Shown here: piece by piece, positions 23,277-36,139 of the stretch
Numbering within the stretch: position 1 is the first letter of the stretch
How the letters are laid out: each line of letters starts with the position of its first letter
NCBI GenBank assembly: GCA_009760885.1
Contig: CM019704.1
Span: 18,093,929-18,157,928, forward strand
DNA length: 64,000 bases
Source: Achatina immaculata
Taxonomy: Eukaryota; Mollusca; Gastropoda; Stylommatophora; Achatinidae
Direction of reading: 5' to 3'
Position numbers and translations under genes: made by a program
The notes under the pieces: model-generated
Seen by the model: only the letters and a program-made list of their open reading frames with translations
What the model was told of the DNA's origin: nothing
Databases searched by the model: none

Positions 23277-25282
23277 CATGAGACTAGTTCAGTCATCTGT
23301 CTTATCTCTGCATTGTTCTTGAATTCGTTCCACTTGATGCCGAGTATTTTCCTTAGGCATTTGTTTTCAAAAGAGTCTAATTTCTTTTCTGTTTCTTTAG
23401 TTGTTTTCCAGCTTTCACATGCATAAATGAGGGTGGATATTACATCTGAATTGAATAGTCTTAACTTGGTTTTTTAGCTTATAACTTTTGAATTCCATAT
23501 GTTCTCAAGATTCTTGTGATTGATGCTGCCTTTGCAATTCTAATCCTAACTTCCTTTCTAGTGTCACCATCCTGGTCTATATAGCTGCCAAGGTATGCAG
23601 ATTGATTGACTTCTTCAATATCTGTCCCTTCTACGTGTATTTTTCCATTTTGATTAAGGGGAATTTTCGTTATTTTTGTTTTGTCCTTGTTAATTTCAAG
23701 TCCTATTTTGCTAGCCATTGAAGACAGGCTATGTGTTTTTTCTTGCATGGAATTCACATTATTACTGATAAGAGTTATGTCATCAGCAAAATCAAGATCT
23801 TCTAGTTGGGTCCCATGTACCCAGTCAATACCTATGTTACCTGTGCGGCATTTTTTCATTATGAAGTCTATTGTAATCCCAAAAAGTAAAGGAGACAGTA
23901 TACATCCTTGTTTCACACCTGTTTCAGTCTGGAACCATTCACTCATCTCTTCTTCTGTCTTGACTGCACAAACATATCCATTGTATAAGTCCTTAATGTT
24001 GTTGACAATTTTAGATGGTATTCCATAGAGACATAAAATTCTCCACAATGAATCTCTGTGTATGCTATCAAATGCCGTTTTAAAATCTAAGAAGTTCAGT
24101 ATTAATGGTTTCTGCTTTTCAATATGTTCTTCAAGTATTATTCTTATAGTAAAGATATGGTCGAGACAGCTTCTCCCTTTTCGAAATCCTGCTTGTTCTT
24201 CTCTCATTGCAGTATCCACTATATCTTTAAGTCTATTCAAAATGACCTTGCAAAATACTTTTGACACAACTGATATTAAGGTTACTCCTCTCCAGTTGTT
24301 ACAGTCACTAAGGTTGCCTTTTTTGGTATTTTAACAATGATTTCTTTTTCCAATTAGAAGGAACCTTCTCTTCTTTCCAAATCTTATTAAACATTCGCTG
24401 TAGTTGTCTCATGTTGTCACTATTGATAGCTTTTAACATTTCGGGTGTTATTTCATCTTCACCTGCAGCTTTGTTGTTAGCCATTAAATTCACTGCTGTT
24501 TCAATTTCATGCAATTTAATTTCATCTAGGTTGACATTTAGTTGTGGAGCTAGTAAGTTAGTTTCAAAGTTTAACAATTCTTTTCTGTGTGGTCGATTAA
24601 GTATTTCTTGGAAGTGTTCAGCCCATCTTTGCTTTTGGTCTTTATTTGTTGTTAATAGGGTTCCAGTTTTGCTAAGGATTGGTCTTTCTTTAGATGTAAT
24701 AGTACCTGTTAGCCTCTTTTGTATGTTATATAAAGTTTTGCTGTCTCCTGTTTTTGCTGCTTTTTCTGCCTCTTTCGCCATATTGTCTATGTATTCTTTT
24801 TTATCCCTTCTAGCTGAACTTTTTACTTTCTTGTCTATTTCTTTGTATGTTGCTTTCGCCAGATCTTTTCCAAGATCTGTGTTTGCATTCAACATGTCTA
24901 ATTTGACTGCTCGTCTTTCATGTATATACTCCCATGTTTTATCTGATATCCATGCTTTTCTATTTGGTTTTTTCAGTCCAGCGCTTGCTTTTGCTGCTGT
25001 GATTATGACTGTGCTGTAAGAATTCCATAATTCATCTACACCTATCTCCTCAACTTCACTGGGTGTTTTGGAATGATTGGCAAGTTCCTGATTGAAATTA
25101 ATGTTATTATTTTCTTCTTGTAGGCTGTGGCTGTTTATCTTTCCGTGTACTGATTTCTTGTGTTGGCTTTTCAATTTTAGTTTTATTTTCCCTATGCACA
25201 GGTTGTGATCACTGTTGACATCTGCACCCCTATAAGCCCTTACATCTATGAGAGATGTTCTGTATTGCCTTCTAATACAAAA

Positions 25283-25283
<1 letters not shown>
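23277..25283 (-). mobile_element. RTE-B LINE, longest antisense copy
   Basis: Minus-strand frames cover the end of the endonuclease (YRTSLIDVRAYRGADVNSDH near 25240), a linker, the RT N-terminal block to about 24335, then after a frameshift the RT core to 23479: QAGFRKGRSCLDHIF, FLDFKTAFDSIHR, GVKQGCILSP and FADDITLIS. The GADV-SDH endonuclease end and RT pattern place it in the RTE clade. The 3' terminal module is missing and most of the endonuclease is absent. Confidence 0.9.
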
Positions 25284-25323
<40 letters not shown>

Positions 25324-25328
25324 GAGAA

Positions 25329-25369
<41 letters not shown>

Positions 25370-25419
25370 AACAGAGAGAAATTGAGGCTTTAGTTGCAGC
25401 AAAGAGCCTTAATAGCTCG

Positions 25420-26165
<746 letters not shown>

Positions 26166-26302
26166 CACAAGTACACATGTGCTGTTTCTGATATTTTTAG
26201 CACTGTCATCTCGCCTTCTAATATCATAATGTTCTAAATCTGCCTGTCACTTTATCTTTCTCCATGGCCTAGCCATTATAATCTGTTGGTTTTCATTATG
26301 GA

Positions 26303-27904
26303 GATGATTAGAGTGAGAATAAATGAGAGTATCGTATGTATGTGTGTGCGCGCTTGCTTGCTTGCTTGAGTGCTTTTATATTGTTTTGCTTCATTTCAAA
26401 GGCTTAAAATTACAGAGAATTTGTTAGCTGTAGGGAGCGCAGTTCAAGAAACAGTGATAATTCTTTTTTTTTCCAAAAAGGCAGAAAATTACGAGACTGT
26501 TTACTTGCTTACGAGACGGTAATATTTAATTGAAGCAGTCAACTAATTTGAGTGAAATTCAAAATTTCATTTCTTCTCTCGTTATTTTTGGCGGATTATA
26601 ACTTGTAGTGGTATGCGGGTTTTATAGTTTCTTCCATAACAGCTCTGTGAACAATCACCCTTCGTCATCTCTACCAGCCATATTTAAAACAAGCAAACAA
26701 AAACTTAAAGATAGGTCTCTTTAACTCAACCGCTCATGCAAATTTGCAGATTAAAGCCGGTTTTAATCTTCTATTAAATGTTACTAGATGGCTAATCTAA
26801 CCGTTTATTTCCTAACAAAGCAACGTTTGTAACCGCCAACTGCCGATTTCAGTGATTCATTCAAGCGGGACTGAAATGCGGAGCAGTTTCATTCAAACGA
26901 GACTGACATATGAAGCAAGCAAAAGAAATAAGAAAAAAAAAAGAACTACACAGACCCCTCTTGCATATTTACATGAGCTAATATCACACAAGCATGTGGC
27001 ACATTATACAAGTATTAGGGGTCTTTTGTTGACTTCTGCACGTTTTAAGAGTCTTTCGTTGATTTACGCAGGATGAATATCGTTAGCACTCTTAAATCCT
27101 AGTTTGTTTTTTTTTTCCTTTCCTTCCTTCAGAAACCCGCGATTTGACACGGAAGAATGGTTGGTTTCGTGCTCGGTTTTTTTTTCCAAGAAGCATTCAA
27201 GCGAAGCTGAAATCTGAATCCGGTTTAAGAATCTTTTAGAGAAATACGAAATACTGTTGTCCCTTTACATATTTTCTCCTGATAAAGCATGAGAATTAAG
27301 AGAGATGTTCCTTGCTAGGATTACAAAGAGGATCTAGTATTGCTCATAAATCACTGTATTAGTTTGAGGTGTAAAATGTCCAATTTTTTTTCCCTGACAA
27401 AAGATGCGTTAGATCACATGTTGTGAGGAAACCAGTTTATACAATATTTTGGTAGGGGTCTTGTTCAGACACTGTTCCTTCCTCGTTCCTTACAAAAGAT
27501 AAAAAAAAAATTCCCCATGAAGAGAGAAGAAAAGGGGAATAATAATAATGAAGTTAATGAAGCAAGGATAAAGTTCGACATCACGTATCTTCGCTAATAT
27601 TTTTTTAAAAACATGGGCTGTAATGGCTGGTTAAAGTAGAGAATATTTAAATTATTTACACTGAAGAGCCTTCTGGCAGAATAACAGATGAAGGAAGGAA
27701 ATGTAGCCGGTTTGGGATTGCTGGAGCGATGGAGAGGAAGAAGGATCGTTCAGTCATATGCTTCAGACGTCTCGCAGATTCATGGATCTGTGCTCAGCTT
27801 TGCTCCCATGTACTTTCTTGACTTCTTTCAGTTCTTTTTTAGTGTGAATTCTCTTTTGGTAAACCTGGCAGAGAGTTGTATGCTGGTTTCTCCTCACTAG
27901 ACAT
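26303..27904. other. Unannotated intronic stretch
   Basis: About 1.6 kb of AT-rich sequence. Short open frames near 26850 and 27690 lack family resemblance or splice context. Confidence 0.35.
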
Positions 27905-28556
27905 TCTCTTCATTGTTCTGACATCCGAGAGATTATCTCCTCGCTGTTCTGATATCCAAGGGATTCTCTCCTCGCTGTTCTGATAAACAAGAGGTTATTC
28001 TTGCTGTTCTGATATCCAAGAGATTCTCTCCTCACTGTTCTGATAAACAGGAGATTCTTCTCGCTGTTCTGATATCCAAGAGATTTTTTTCCTCGCTTTC
28101 CTGATATCAAAGAGATTCTCCTCGCTTTCCTGATATCCAAGAGATAATCCTTGCTGTTCTAACGTGCAAGAGATTCTCTCCTCACTGTTATGACATCCCA
28201 GAGAGTTTCCTCGCTCTTCTGACATCCCAGAGATTTTCCTCAGTTTTTATATCTAAGAGATTTTCTTTGCTTTTCTGGCTCCCAAGAGATTTTCTTCGTT
28301 GTTTTTTTACATCCAAGAGATTTTCCACGCTGTTCTGACATCCTAGAGATTTCCCTCAATGTTTTTTTTTTGACACCCCATAGATTTTCCTACCTGTTCT
28401 GACATCCCAGAGATTTTCCTCAATGTTTTGACATCCCAGAGAATTTCCTCGCTGTTCTGATATCCCAGAGATTTTCCTCGTTGTTCTGGCATCCCAGAGA
28501 TTTTCTTCGCTGTTTTTGACATCCCAGAGATTTTCCTCGCTGTTCTGATATCCAGC
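27905..28556. repeat. Minisatellite of about 30 bp, about 22 units
   Basis: Imperfect repetition of TTCTGATATCCAAGAGATT followed by TCTCCTCGCTG, with a gradient from the TATCCAAG variant on the left to CATCCCAG on the right. Confidence 0.85.
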
Positions 28557-28833
28557 AGCTAACATCTACTCACATGCATGTCGTGGGATAAAAAAAAAAG
28601 AAAATCGTTTTTTTTTAGAAATGCACTTGCTACTCTTTAGCAGACAGAACGAAGCTAAAAGAGAGAGAAAGAAGAAAAAAATGGAGAGAGTGGAGGACGG
28701 AGGAGAACCAGATTTTCCTCACTCCCAAGTTCATTTTCTTGAACCTTTTCAGAACAAAAGGCAGATGGCAGCTCGCGTGGAAACTACTGACTCAGCTAAA
28801 TATAAGCAGTTAATGGGGAAATAACGTGACCGT

Positions 28834-29126
28834 GTGTATGACTCCATAATGAACTGACCTCCAGTGTGAAGACAATGTATGACTCCATAATGAACTGACC
28901 TCCAGTGTGAAGACAATGTGTGACTCCATAATGAACTGACCTCCAGTGTGAAGACAATGTATGACTCCATAATGAACTGACCTCCAGTGTGAAGACAATG
29001 TATGACTCCATAATGAACTGACCTCCAGTGTGAAGACAATGTATGACTCCATAATGAACTGACCTCCAGTGTGAAGACAATGTATGACTCCATAATGAAC
29101 TGACCTCCAGCGTGAAGACAATGTAC
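28834..29126. repeat. 41-bp minisatellite, about 7 units
   Basis: Nearly perfect units containing TATGACTCCATAATGAACTG and ACCTCCAGTGTGAAGACAAT. The period is not a multiple of three, so all three antisense frames run through it. Confidence 0.95.
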
Positions 29127-29573
29127 TTGATTCCTACTTTCATCAAGCTCAGGCCCGTAGAAAATTGGTACCTAGCACGCAGTTAGGGACTGACATCGGA
29201 AAATGTACGCTTACAAGGCGGGTGGAACCAGGATATACTTATGCGCACATGGTTGACAGAGCATGAAGGATTTTAATTAGAAGTTCCGAAAGAGGGAGAT
29301 AAACAGCGCTGCGAAGACCAGTGGAGGTGAAGACGGAAAAAGGCATGGGAAACGGGCATCAGGATCAGCCTAGGAAAGCCTCTAAATCTATAAACGAGGA
29401 AAAAAGTAGGAACAGGTTTATTGCTCAACGACCACATAGTTGTGACGTTTCTAATCATACAAAAATCACACAGGACGGAGAAATAGAGAGAGCAGATAAA
29501 ATATAAATTCACATGAATGCTATGTAAAAAAAATTGGAATGGAAAAAATAGAATAAAATGAAATATGGAGCAC
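29127..29573. other. Unannotated spacer
   Basis: Sequence between two minisatellites. Nothing coding could be supported. Confidence 0.35.
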
Positions 29574-30113
29574 ATGTAAGATGTTGTGGCTTGTAAGATG
29601 TTGTGGTTTGTAAGATGGTGTGGCTTGTAAGATATTGTGCTTTGTAAGATGTTGTGGCTTGTAAGATATTGTGGCTTGTACGATGTTGTGGCTTGTAAGA
29701 TGTTGTGGCTTGTAAGAGGCTGTGGCTTGTAAGATGTTGTGACTTGTAAGATGTTGTGATATGTAAGATGTTGTGGCTTGTAGGAGGCTGTGGCTTGTAA
29801 GATGTTGTGACTTGTAAGATGTTGTGGCTTGTAAGAGGCTGTGGCTTGTAAGATGTTGTGGCTTGTAAGATGTTGTGGTTTGTAAGATGTTGTGGCTTGT
29901 AAGAGGCTGTGGGTTGTAAGATGTTGTTACTTGTAAGATGTTGTGATATGTAAGATGTTGTGGCTTGTAGGAGGCTGTGGCTTGTAAGATGTTGTGGCTT
30001 GTAAGATGTTGTGGCTTGTAAGAGGCTGTGGCTTGTAAGATGTTGTGACTTGTAAGATGTTGTGGCTTGTAAGATGTTGTGGCTTGTAAGATGTTGTGGC
30101 TTGTAAGAGGCCG
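29574..30113. repeat. 17-bp minisatellite, about 32 units
   Basis: Units of CTTGTAAGATGTTGTGG with recurring variants (AGGCTGTGG, GTGACTTG). Variant order repeats, suggesting higher-order duplication of several units. Confidence 0.95.
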
Positions 30114-30726
30114 TGTTCAGAAGTAGCGAGATCTCTGACCTGGAAAAAAAAAGAAGAGAGGAGAATTGGAAAGAGTCTTTGGAACTGTTAATTTAAACAG
30201 AGCGAACGCACGGTGTGCCACTTCTAAAGTCAACTCTGTCCAACGGTAAAAATAGCGCAGTGTGATCAAACGCGAAAGGAAGATCGACAGTGACTCTGGT
30301 GGAGCTCTGAAATATTAACCAGTGGATAAGGTGCACAGCCTATGAGGAAGGCGTTTTGTTCCAGTCATCACAAAAACTGGAAGGTATCCAACTCAGCTTT
30401 TCCCTAGCAATAATCAAGACCCGTTAACAATTTTGTTGTTGTACTTTTTGTTGTAAAAACCAAAAAAAAAAAATGTACATAAAGACCAAAGCCACCAGTA
30501 TCGCGTACATTCTTTACCGATTAGCCGACACTTCTTGTATAAGTGTGTATGTCAGGTGAGCCACGTAAGAGAGTCTAAAACCGGCGTCCTTCTTCTTGAG
30601 AAAATTCCGCGGCAGAATTTAGAACCTCAGTATCCACGATTATTTGGTTCCAAGCCTTACCGCGTATGCTTGAATTCGCGCATAATAACAAACTCCGTTT
30701 ATTATACGCTTTTAAACATATGAACA
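30114..30726. other. Unannotated stretch before the mariner
   Basis: No repeat or coding segment was recognised. A short A-tract lies at about 30459-30471. Confidence 0.35.
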
Positions 30727-30728
30727 TA

Positions 30729-32023
30729 CAAGGTGTGTCGGTAAGTAATGAGACTTATTTTATTCAGCCAAAGGGGGAGGGGGCGGATTCTCTTGGTCTA
30801 AAGGTTAGTGGGGGATGTTAGGTAATGGGTCGATATCTCGTCATTTGGCTCTTAGCTTTTACAGAGTGCGGATCGCTTACGAAGCGGACAGCTGGTCGCG
30901 TAACGGTCAAAATACGGAGGAGTGTCGAGCGATTAAGTTTTTTGTTAAACTTGAAAAATCCGCGACCGAGACGCTTGCTATGATACATAAAGCCTAGGGG
31001 AAGGATGCTTTATCGAAAGCACAAGTGTTTTGGTGCCACAAGACGTTCAGCGAAGGAAGAGATAGCGTCAAGGATGAACAACGCACAGGGCGCCCATTAA
31101 CATCTCGCACTTCCTACAGTGCTGATAAGATGAAAGCGGTTTTGTACTCTGACCGACGTCTGAGTTTTAGACTGAAAGCAGATCAAGGGCTTCCAAAATC
31201 CATTGTGCATGAAATCGTCACGAAAGAATCGCACACGCGGAAAATTTGTGCCAAACTGGTTCCTACGGTTTTGAGTGACGGACAGAAGAAAAACCGTGTG
31301 TCGATTTCTCGAGAGCTTTTGGACCGTGTGAGGAGTGAACCTGCTTTTTTTTTGTTTTGAGAAAGTGGTAACCGGTGATGAAATGTGGGTCTTTGAGTAC
31401 GATCAGGAGACGACTGGCACACTACCGAGTCTCTTCGACCAAAGAAGATTCGAATGGGCAAATTGAAGATGAAATCGATGCTCATTGTCATTTTTTTTTT
31501 ACTCTAAAGGTTTGTCCATAAGGAGTTCGTACCACCCGAACAAATGGTCAACTCAGCATTTTGCGTGGAAGTGCCTAAACGACTGAAGAACAGAGCACCG
31601 CGCGTCCGCCTGGAGATCGCCAACACCTGGGTTTTTCACCAGGATAGTGCTCCGAGCCATGCGTCGCTGCTAGTAAGAGAGTCTCTGGCGAAACAAACCG
31701 TGGTAGCGCTAGCCAACCTTCCTAAGGGCCCGGACATGGCCTTAGCTGACTTCATTTTGTTTCCTCGGCTCAAATCAAGTTTGAAATGCCACCATCTTGG
31801 GACTGTTTATGACGTGCAAGCTGTCGTGACGAGTGCTTGGAAGGAGATCCCTGTTCAAGACTTCCAGTCAAGCTACGACGCGTGGCAGAACCGCTGGCAA
31901 CGGTGTACAAATTTGTATTGATGCTCAATGATGTTATTTCGAGGAATTTGAGGTATATGTAAGTATATCTTGAACAAATTGAATTTTATGGAATCAGTCT
32001 CATTACTTATCGGACATACCTTG
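30729..32023 (+). mobile_element. Mariner DNA transposon, full length, inactive
   Basis: 1295 bp flanked by TA duplications (30727-30728 and 32024-32025). Terminal inverted repeats of about 27 bp begin CAAGGTGTGTCGGTAAGTAA on the left and, inverted, CAAGGTATGTCCGATAAGTA on the right. The transposase remnant reads in order: an N-terminal DNA-binding part (IKFFVKLEKSATETLAMIHK near 30935), TGRPLTSRT, the first Asp in TGDEMWVFEYD (about 31375), the second in HQDSAPSH (about 31640) and the third in ALADF, exactly 34 residues later. This is the D,D34D signature of the mariner family. Confidence 0.95.
30815..31921 (+). pseudogene. Mariner transposase pseudogene
   Basis: The reading frame is broken at least three times: TAG at 30994-30996, a frameshift in the T-run near 31345-31360 and stops around 31462-31475. 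The C-terminal segment 31544-31921 is intact and ends with the usual WQNRWQRC-type terminus. An intact protein would catalyse cut-and-paste transposition. This copy cannot make one but keeps its terminal repeats, so it could in principle be moved in trans. Confidence 0.9.
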
Positions 32024-32033
32024 TACCTACGAT

Positions 32034-32508
32034 CATTCATTCATTCATTTATTCATTCATTTGCATGTCCCCTGCGGAACTTTGCCTCCCAAACAGCACT
32101 CCTGTAGGCCTCTCGGTTGTGAGCAAGATGGCCTGCTGCTGTTGCATCCATTTCCAGATCGTCAACGATGTCTTGCAGCCATCTTCGTCTTGGTCTTCCT
32201 CTTTTTCTTTTTCCCATTATGTGTCCTTCCAATACGGTCTTCTCTAAATTATCATGACGTTTAATGTGTCCAAAATATTTAAGTTTTCTCTCTTTAATCC
32301 TCTTCACTAGCCAGCCTTCTTCAATATTAAGCTCTTGTAGTATAGATATATTTGTTCTTTTTTGTGTCCACGATATTTGGAGAACTCTTCTGTAGCATTT
32401 ACATTCAAAGGCATTTATGTGTTTCTCAGCTGTTTTGTTAAGTGTCCAGGTCTCACAGGCATATGTTGCTATGGGAAAGATGCATGCCCTTAAAAATCTT
32501 ATTTATGT
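32034..32508 (-). mobile_element. RTE-A LINE 3' fragment inserted at the mariner edge
   Basis: 475 bp of the RTE-A C-terminus, with an intact minus-strand frame at 32053-32307 (KERKLKYFGHIKRHDNLEKT and a GKRKRGRPRRRWLQDIVDD module). The (ATTC)n at 32034-32060 is the antisense tail. GTACCTACGAT at 32023-32033 and 32509-32519 is a perfect 11-bp duplication. Its first three bases include the mariner's last base and the TA. Confidence 0.95.
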
Positions 32509-32519
32509 GTACCTACGAT

Positions 32520-33212
32520 ACAGTTTAAAATTTTTACACATTAAGACTTCCCTTTGGCTTGGCAGAATTGTCAGCATCACTACTTTTGTGCTTTGGGACA
32601 ATATGAAGCCAAAAAAATCATTCAAATCACTGTACAGTATCTACTGGGATACTACGAGAATGGATACTATTTACGCCGTGGACTTTGTAGCGCAACTGTG
32701 TGAGCGAGAGATTTGGAAAATAAAGGAAGGCGTGCGAGCGTAAAATGTACGAATTCATTCTGATGAATTTCGAAGTTTTTGAAGTCTCTCAAACCACAGA
32801 TAGCTGAAACCGCTGTTGATGAAGCCGCGGATACTTGTGTCTTTTGTACATCATCGTTACGTGTGTTTAATTTGATGCCTATTTACCTACTATCCGTCGC
32901 GGTATGCAATGTCTATTGCCGGTCCCGTCTCATGCTGATATGACAGAAGAAAAACAGGCGTGTCCAAAAGAGGCGTGTCCATGTGAATAGTAAACGTCAA
33001 GCAATCATTTACTGAGTCAGAATCAATTAATATTAATTCTCCGTGTTCACTAGGGTAATACTTTGAGATTAGGGGATTAATGGCAATTTACATAGAGCTT
33101 GCGTTTCTGGGAGCGCCAGCTGTATGCGGAAATCGAATGGCGAGCCGTATTTAAATTCTAACATGTATACAAATAAGGAAAATAAGTTATGAATTAAAGG
33201 TGAAGTGGTTGT
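32520..33212. other. Unannotated intronic stretch
   Basis: No supportable gene or repeat. The end holds a short TG run (33209-33232). Confidence 0.35.
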
Positions 33213-33244
33213 GTGTGTGTGTGTGTGTGTGTTTTAATAGCTTT

Positions 33245-33712
33245 TCAGGTGCTTTAAAAAAATTTTTTTTTTTACTCTTGATTATTTTCGGGTATTTTAA
33301 AAATATTTTTTTACATTTGACTATTTTCAGGTCTTTTAAAAATGTTTTTATATTTGAATTATTTTCAGGTCTTTTAAAAATGTTTTTTACATTTTAATTA
33401 TTTTCAGGTATTTAAATTTTTTTTTTACATTTGATTATTTTCAGGTATTTTAAAATGTTTTTTTTACTCTTGATTATTTTCAGGTATTTTAATTTTTTTT
33501 TTACATTTGATTATTGTCAGGTCTTTTAAAAATGTTTTTTTTTACATTTGAAATATTTTCAGGTCTTTTAAAAATGTTTTTTTTTACATTTGATTATTTT
33601 AAAGTCTTTTAAAAATGTTTTTTACATTTGAATTATTTTCAGGTATTTTAAAAATGTTTTTTTTTTACATTTCATTATTTTCAGGTCTTTTAAAAATGTT
33701 TTTACGTGTGAC
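33245..33712. repeat. T-rich minisatellite, about 35-40-bp unit, about 12 units
   Basis: Units of TTTTCAGGTCTTTTAAAAATG plus a T-tract and ACATTTGATTA. The poly-T length varies between units. Confidence 0.85.
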
Positions 33713-34230
33713 TTTTATATGTTTGTTGTTGTTGTTGTTGTTGTTAATTTTAATCAAATGAATTGCATTTTCATAATAACCCCGCAGGCCGCTATAAGGT
33801 CTCGCGGGCCGCCAGTTGGACACCTCAGACATAGTGTATCTGCGGCGGAATGTTCAAACTGGGTTTTTTAATTTGTCTCTGACACACACGCACACACAAA
33901 GAGAGGGGAAGCCTGATTCGAACTCATGTTTCATGGGTGAGAGAGTGAGAAACCGACGATCTTTGAACACGGTCCCAAAAAATGAGAGCCTTTTTAGAAG
34001 TATGAATGATGAATAAGGATGAACATGTTTTTTTTTTTTCCTTTTCCCTCGTCATACTTTGTGACACTGTCCGGTCCATGAATAGGAAGCTTAGACTGTA
34101 CATATCACAAGCTCTTTGATGTTATTTGATCTCCTTCTAAACCTTTGTACTGGTTAGATAGGGTGACCGAAAGAAGGCTTCTGATTGGTCAGGCGGTAAT
34201 TTTGATCAAGAATACCACTATTATGGTCCC
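33713..34230. other. Unannotated stretch
   Basis: Contains a GTT run (about 33722-33746) and a T-tract near 34028. Nothing coding could be supported. Confidence 0.35.
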
Positions 34231-35126
34231 TTTAGGAGTGACCTCTTCTCCTTGTACAGCGAAAACATAATGAGAAATATAGAGAGCTTGCCAGGAATAT
34301 CAGTTGGCAGGTACAACCTTAACAACTTAAGATATGCAGACGACACAGTTCTGATTGCTAAAAGTGAAGGGAATCTACAGGCTCTTCTGGACGTCGTGGT
34401 TAATGAAAGTAAAAGTCTCAGCTTGAATAAAAAGAAGACTGAAGTGATGGTCGTCTCAAAAAAAAAAAAGAATACCACCAAAATGTAACATTACCATCGA
34501 TGGCACAGAACTGAAACAAGTTGATAGATTCAAGTACTTATAACAGCTGATGGGAAAAGTCACAACGAAATAAAACACAGACGTGGTCAGGCCAAGTCAG
34601 CTTTCAAGAAAATGAGAGACATCTTGTGCAATAGATCCATATCAATGGAAACAAGATTCCGAGTACTTAAATGTTACATGTTACATCGAGTCAATTTTGT
34701 TTTATGGATGTGAAGCAGTGTCCATGAATAAGAGAGTACAGCGAGAAATGGAGGCCATGGAAATGTGGTTCATAAGAAGGATGTTGAAGGTACCATGGAC
34801 AGTTAAGAAAACCAACGAAGAAGTCTTAGGAGAGGCTGGAGTTAAAAGGCAAATTACAGCAAAGATCAGAGGCAGACAAGCGAGATTTGTAGGACATTTT
34901 CTGAGAAGAGGAAAATTGGAACACATTGTGGCAAGTGGGAAAATTGAGGGAAAAAGAGACAGAGGAAGACAGAGAGAGAGAGAGAAAGAAATTACTAAAT
35001 GGGCTGTCAGTGTGGCTAGGAAGAAAGTCACCGGCGGATCTCATAATCAAGTCTAAAGACAGGGAATTGTGGAGAGAAATGATCACCTACGCCACGTAAT
35101 TGATTGGTTGATTGATTGATTGATTA
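34231..35126 (+). mobile_element. RTE/BovB-like LINE, 3' half, with (TTGA)n tail
   Basis: Frames encode the RT palm (DLFSLYSENIMRNIE, then LRYADDTVLIAKSEG with the catalytic Asp pair at about 34335) and, after frameshifts, a C-terminal region (VPWTVKKTNEEVLGEAGVKR, RQARFVGHFLRRGKLEHIV). The tail is a run of TTGA at about 35099-35123. TTAGGAGTGA before it and TTAGAAGTGA (35124-35133) after it may be the duplication, with one mismatch. This family differs from RTE-A and RTE-B. Confidence 0.8.
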
Positions 35127-35190
35127 GAAGTGAAAGAGTGAAATGTACTTTAATTTTACTAACGAGTTCTTTGTTCCTTTTCTTCCGCAG

Positions 35191-36139
35191 AGACGTCCCA
35201 AATTACTCCTATCTGTGTATAGTGGCTACAATTCTGAACCCTCTGTTCGGGTTAGTGGCGTTCCTGTGCAACTACTACGCCCAGCGTCACTACCGACTCC
35301 ACAGGCGGGCTCAAGCCAACAACCTGTACTTCGCAGCAATCACAGTCAGCACCGTCGCCATTTTTCTCACCCTGGTTGGCTCCTCCCTGATAATCGCACG
35401 GAGAGTCGTTATGCACAAGGAGAATGACTTGGTCGTGGCCTCGCCGTCTTTAGATTCTTGTCATGATAAGTTTTTCGGCCAAGACGAATCTGTGAAACTG
35501 AAGAAGTTCTTCAACGTGGACTTTGGTCTCTTTTGCGAGATCACCAAGAACGAAAAAGTAATGGAGGCTCTCAAGCGGTTTTGGCTGGAAGACCACAACA
35601 ACAAGAGGAAACACATGAACCAAAAATCCGAGCCTAAGGGCAAAAACGGTTCCCAGTCAGGGATATCCGGACCAGGCAACGATACAAATGACGACTTATC
35701 AGACGGTCTTCTGGATGTGACTTCAGGCCGCACTGGAGACACATCTTCTCACAAGTCCCAGGATACTCTGAGGAACTTCTTTGGCTCGAACGCACTAGAC
35801 GAGCCAGAACCACAACGTAGCAACACTAGGTCCCACAATACTCTCCTACATTCTAACGATGATCCTGTAATTCCACCAAAACTGGAAGAAGAATACGAGC
35901 GGTACCTTAAAGGGGAAAAACAAACCAAAATCGACGATATCAACAGCTATCTCAGGAATCTTTCACTGGAGGCCCCAGCTGCTGACAGCTCCTTCAGCAG
36001 CAGAGCCACCACTGCTACAGCCAGTGGCACGTACAGCACAGAGAACAACACCATGAAAACAATTACTCTTAACGCCGACACAACCACAACATCAGCTGAT
36101 ACAAGCGAGAACCCAAGTAATGAAAATATAAGTGTGTAA
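35191..36139 (+). CDS. Dispanin-like (CD225 family) protein, terminal coding exon
   Basis: The exon follows a strong acceptor (TTTTCTTCCGCAG, ending 35190). Its frame starts with one base (A) completing a split codon, then 315 codons to TAA at 36137-36139. Residues right after the join give P-N-Y-x-x-L leading into a first hydrophobic segment (about 35210-35281, CIVATILNPLFGLVAFLCNY), a basic loop with AQANN, and a second segment (about 35333-35400, AITVSTVAIFLTLVGSSLII). The two spans, the NP..G.VA motif and the spacing match the CD225 domain of dispanins (IFITM, PRRT, TRARG1 and SynDIG group), which are membrane-trafficking and synaptic proteins. The roughly 230-residue hydrophilic, Ser/Thr/Asn-rich C-terminal tail is unusually long for the family. 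The exact orthologue and function are not clear. Confidence 0.8.

Noticed and set aside
22220..25283. A single RTE-B insertion inverted by twin priming
   Set aside because: The sense and antisense parts overlap heavily in element coordinates, so they are separate copies.
29574..30113. CRISPR-like regular repeats
   Set aside because: Units are contiguous 17-mers without spacers, in an animal intron context.
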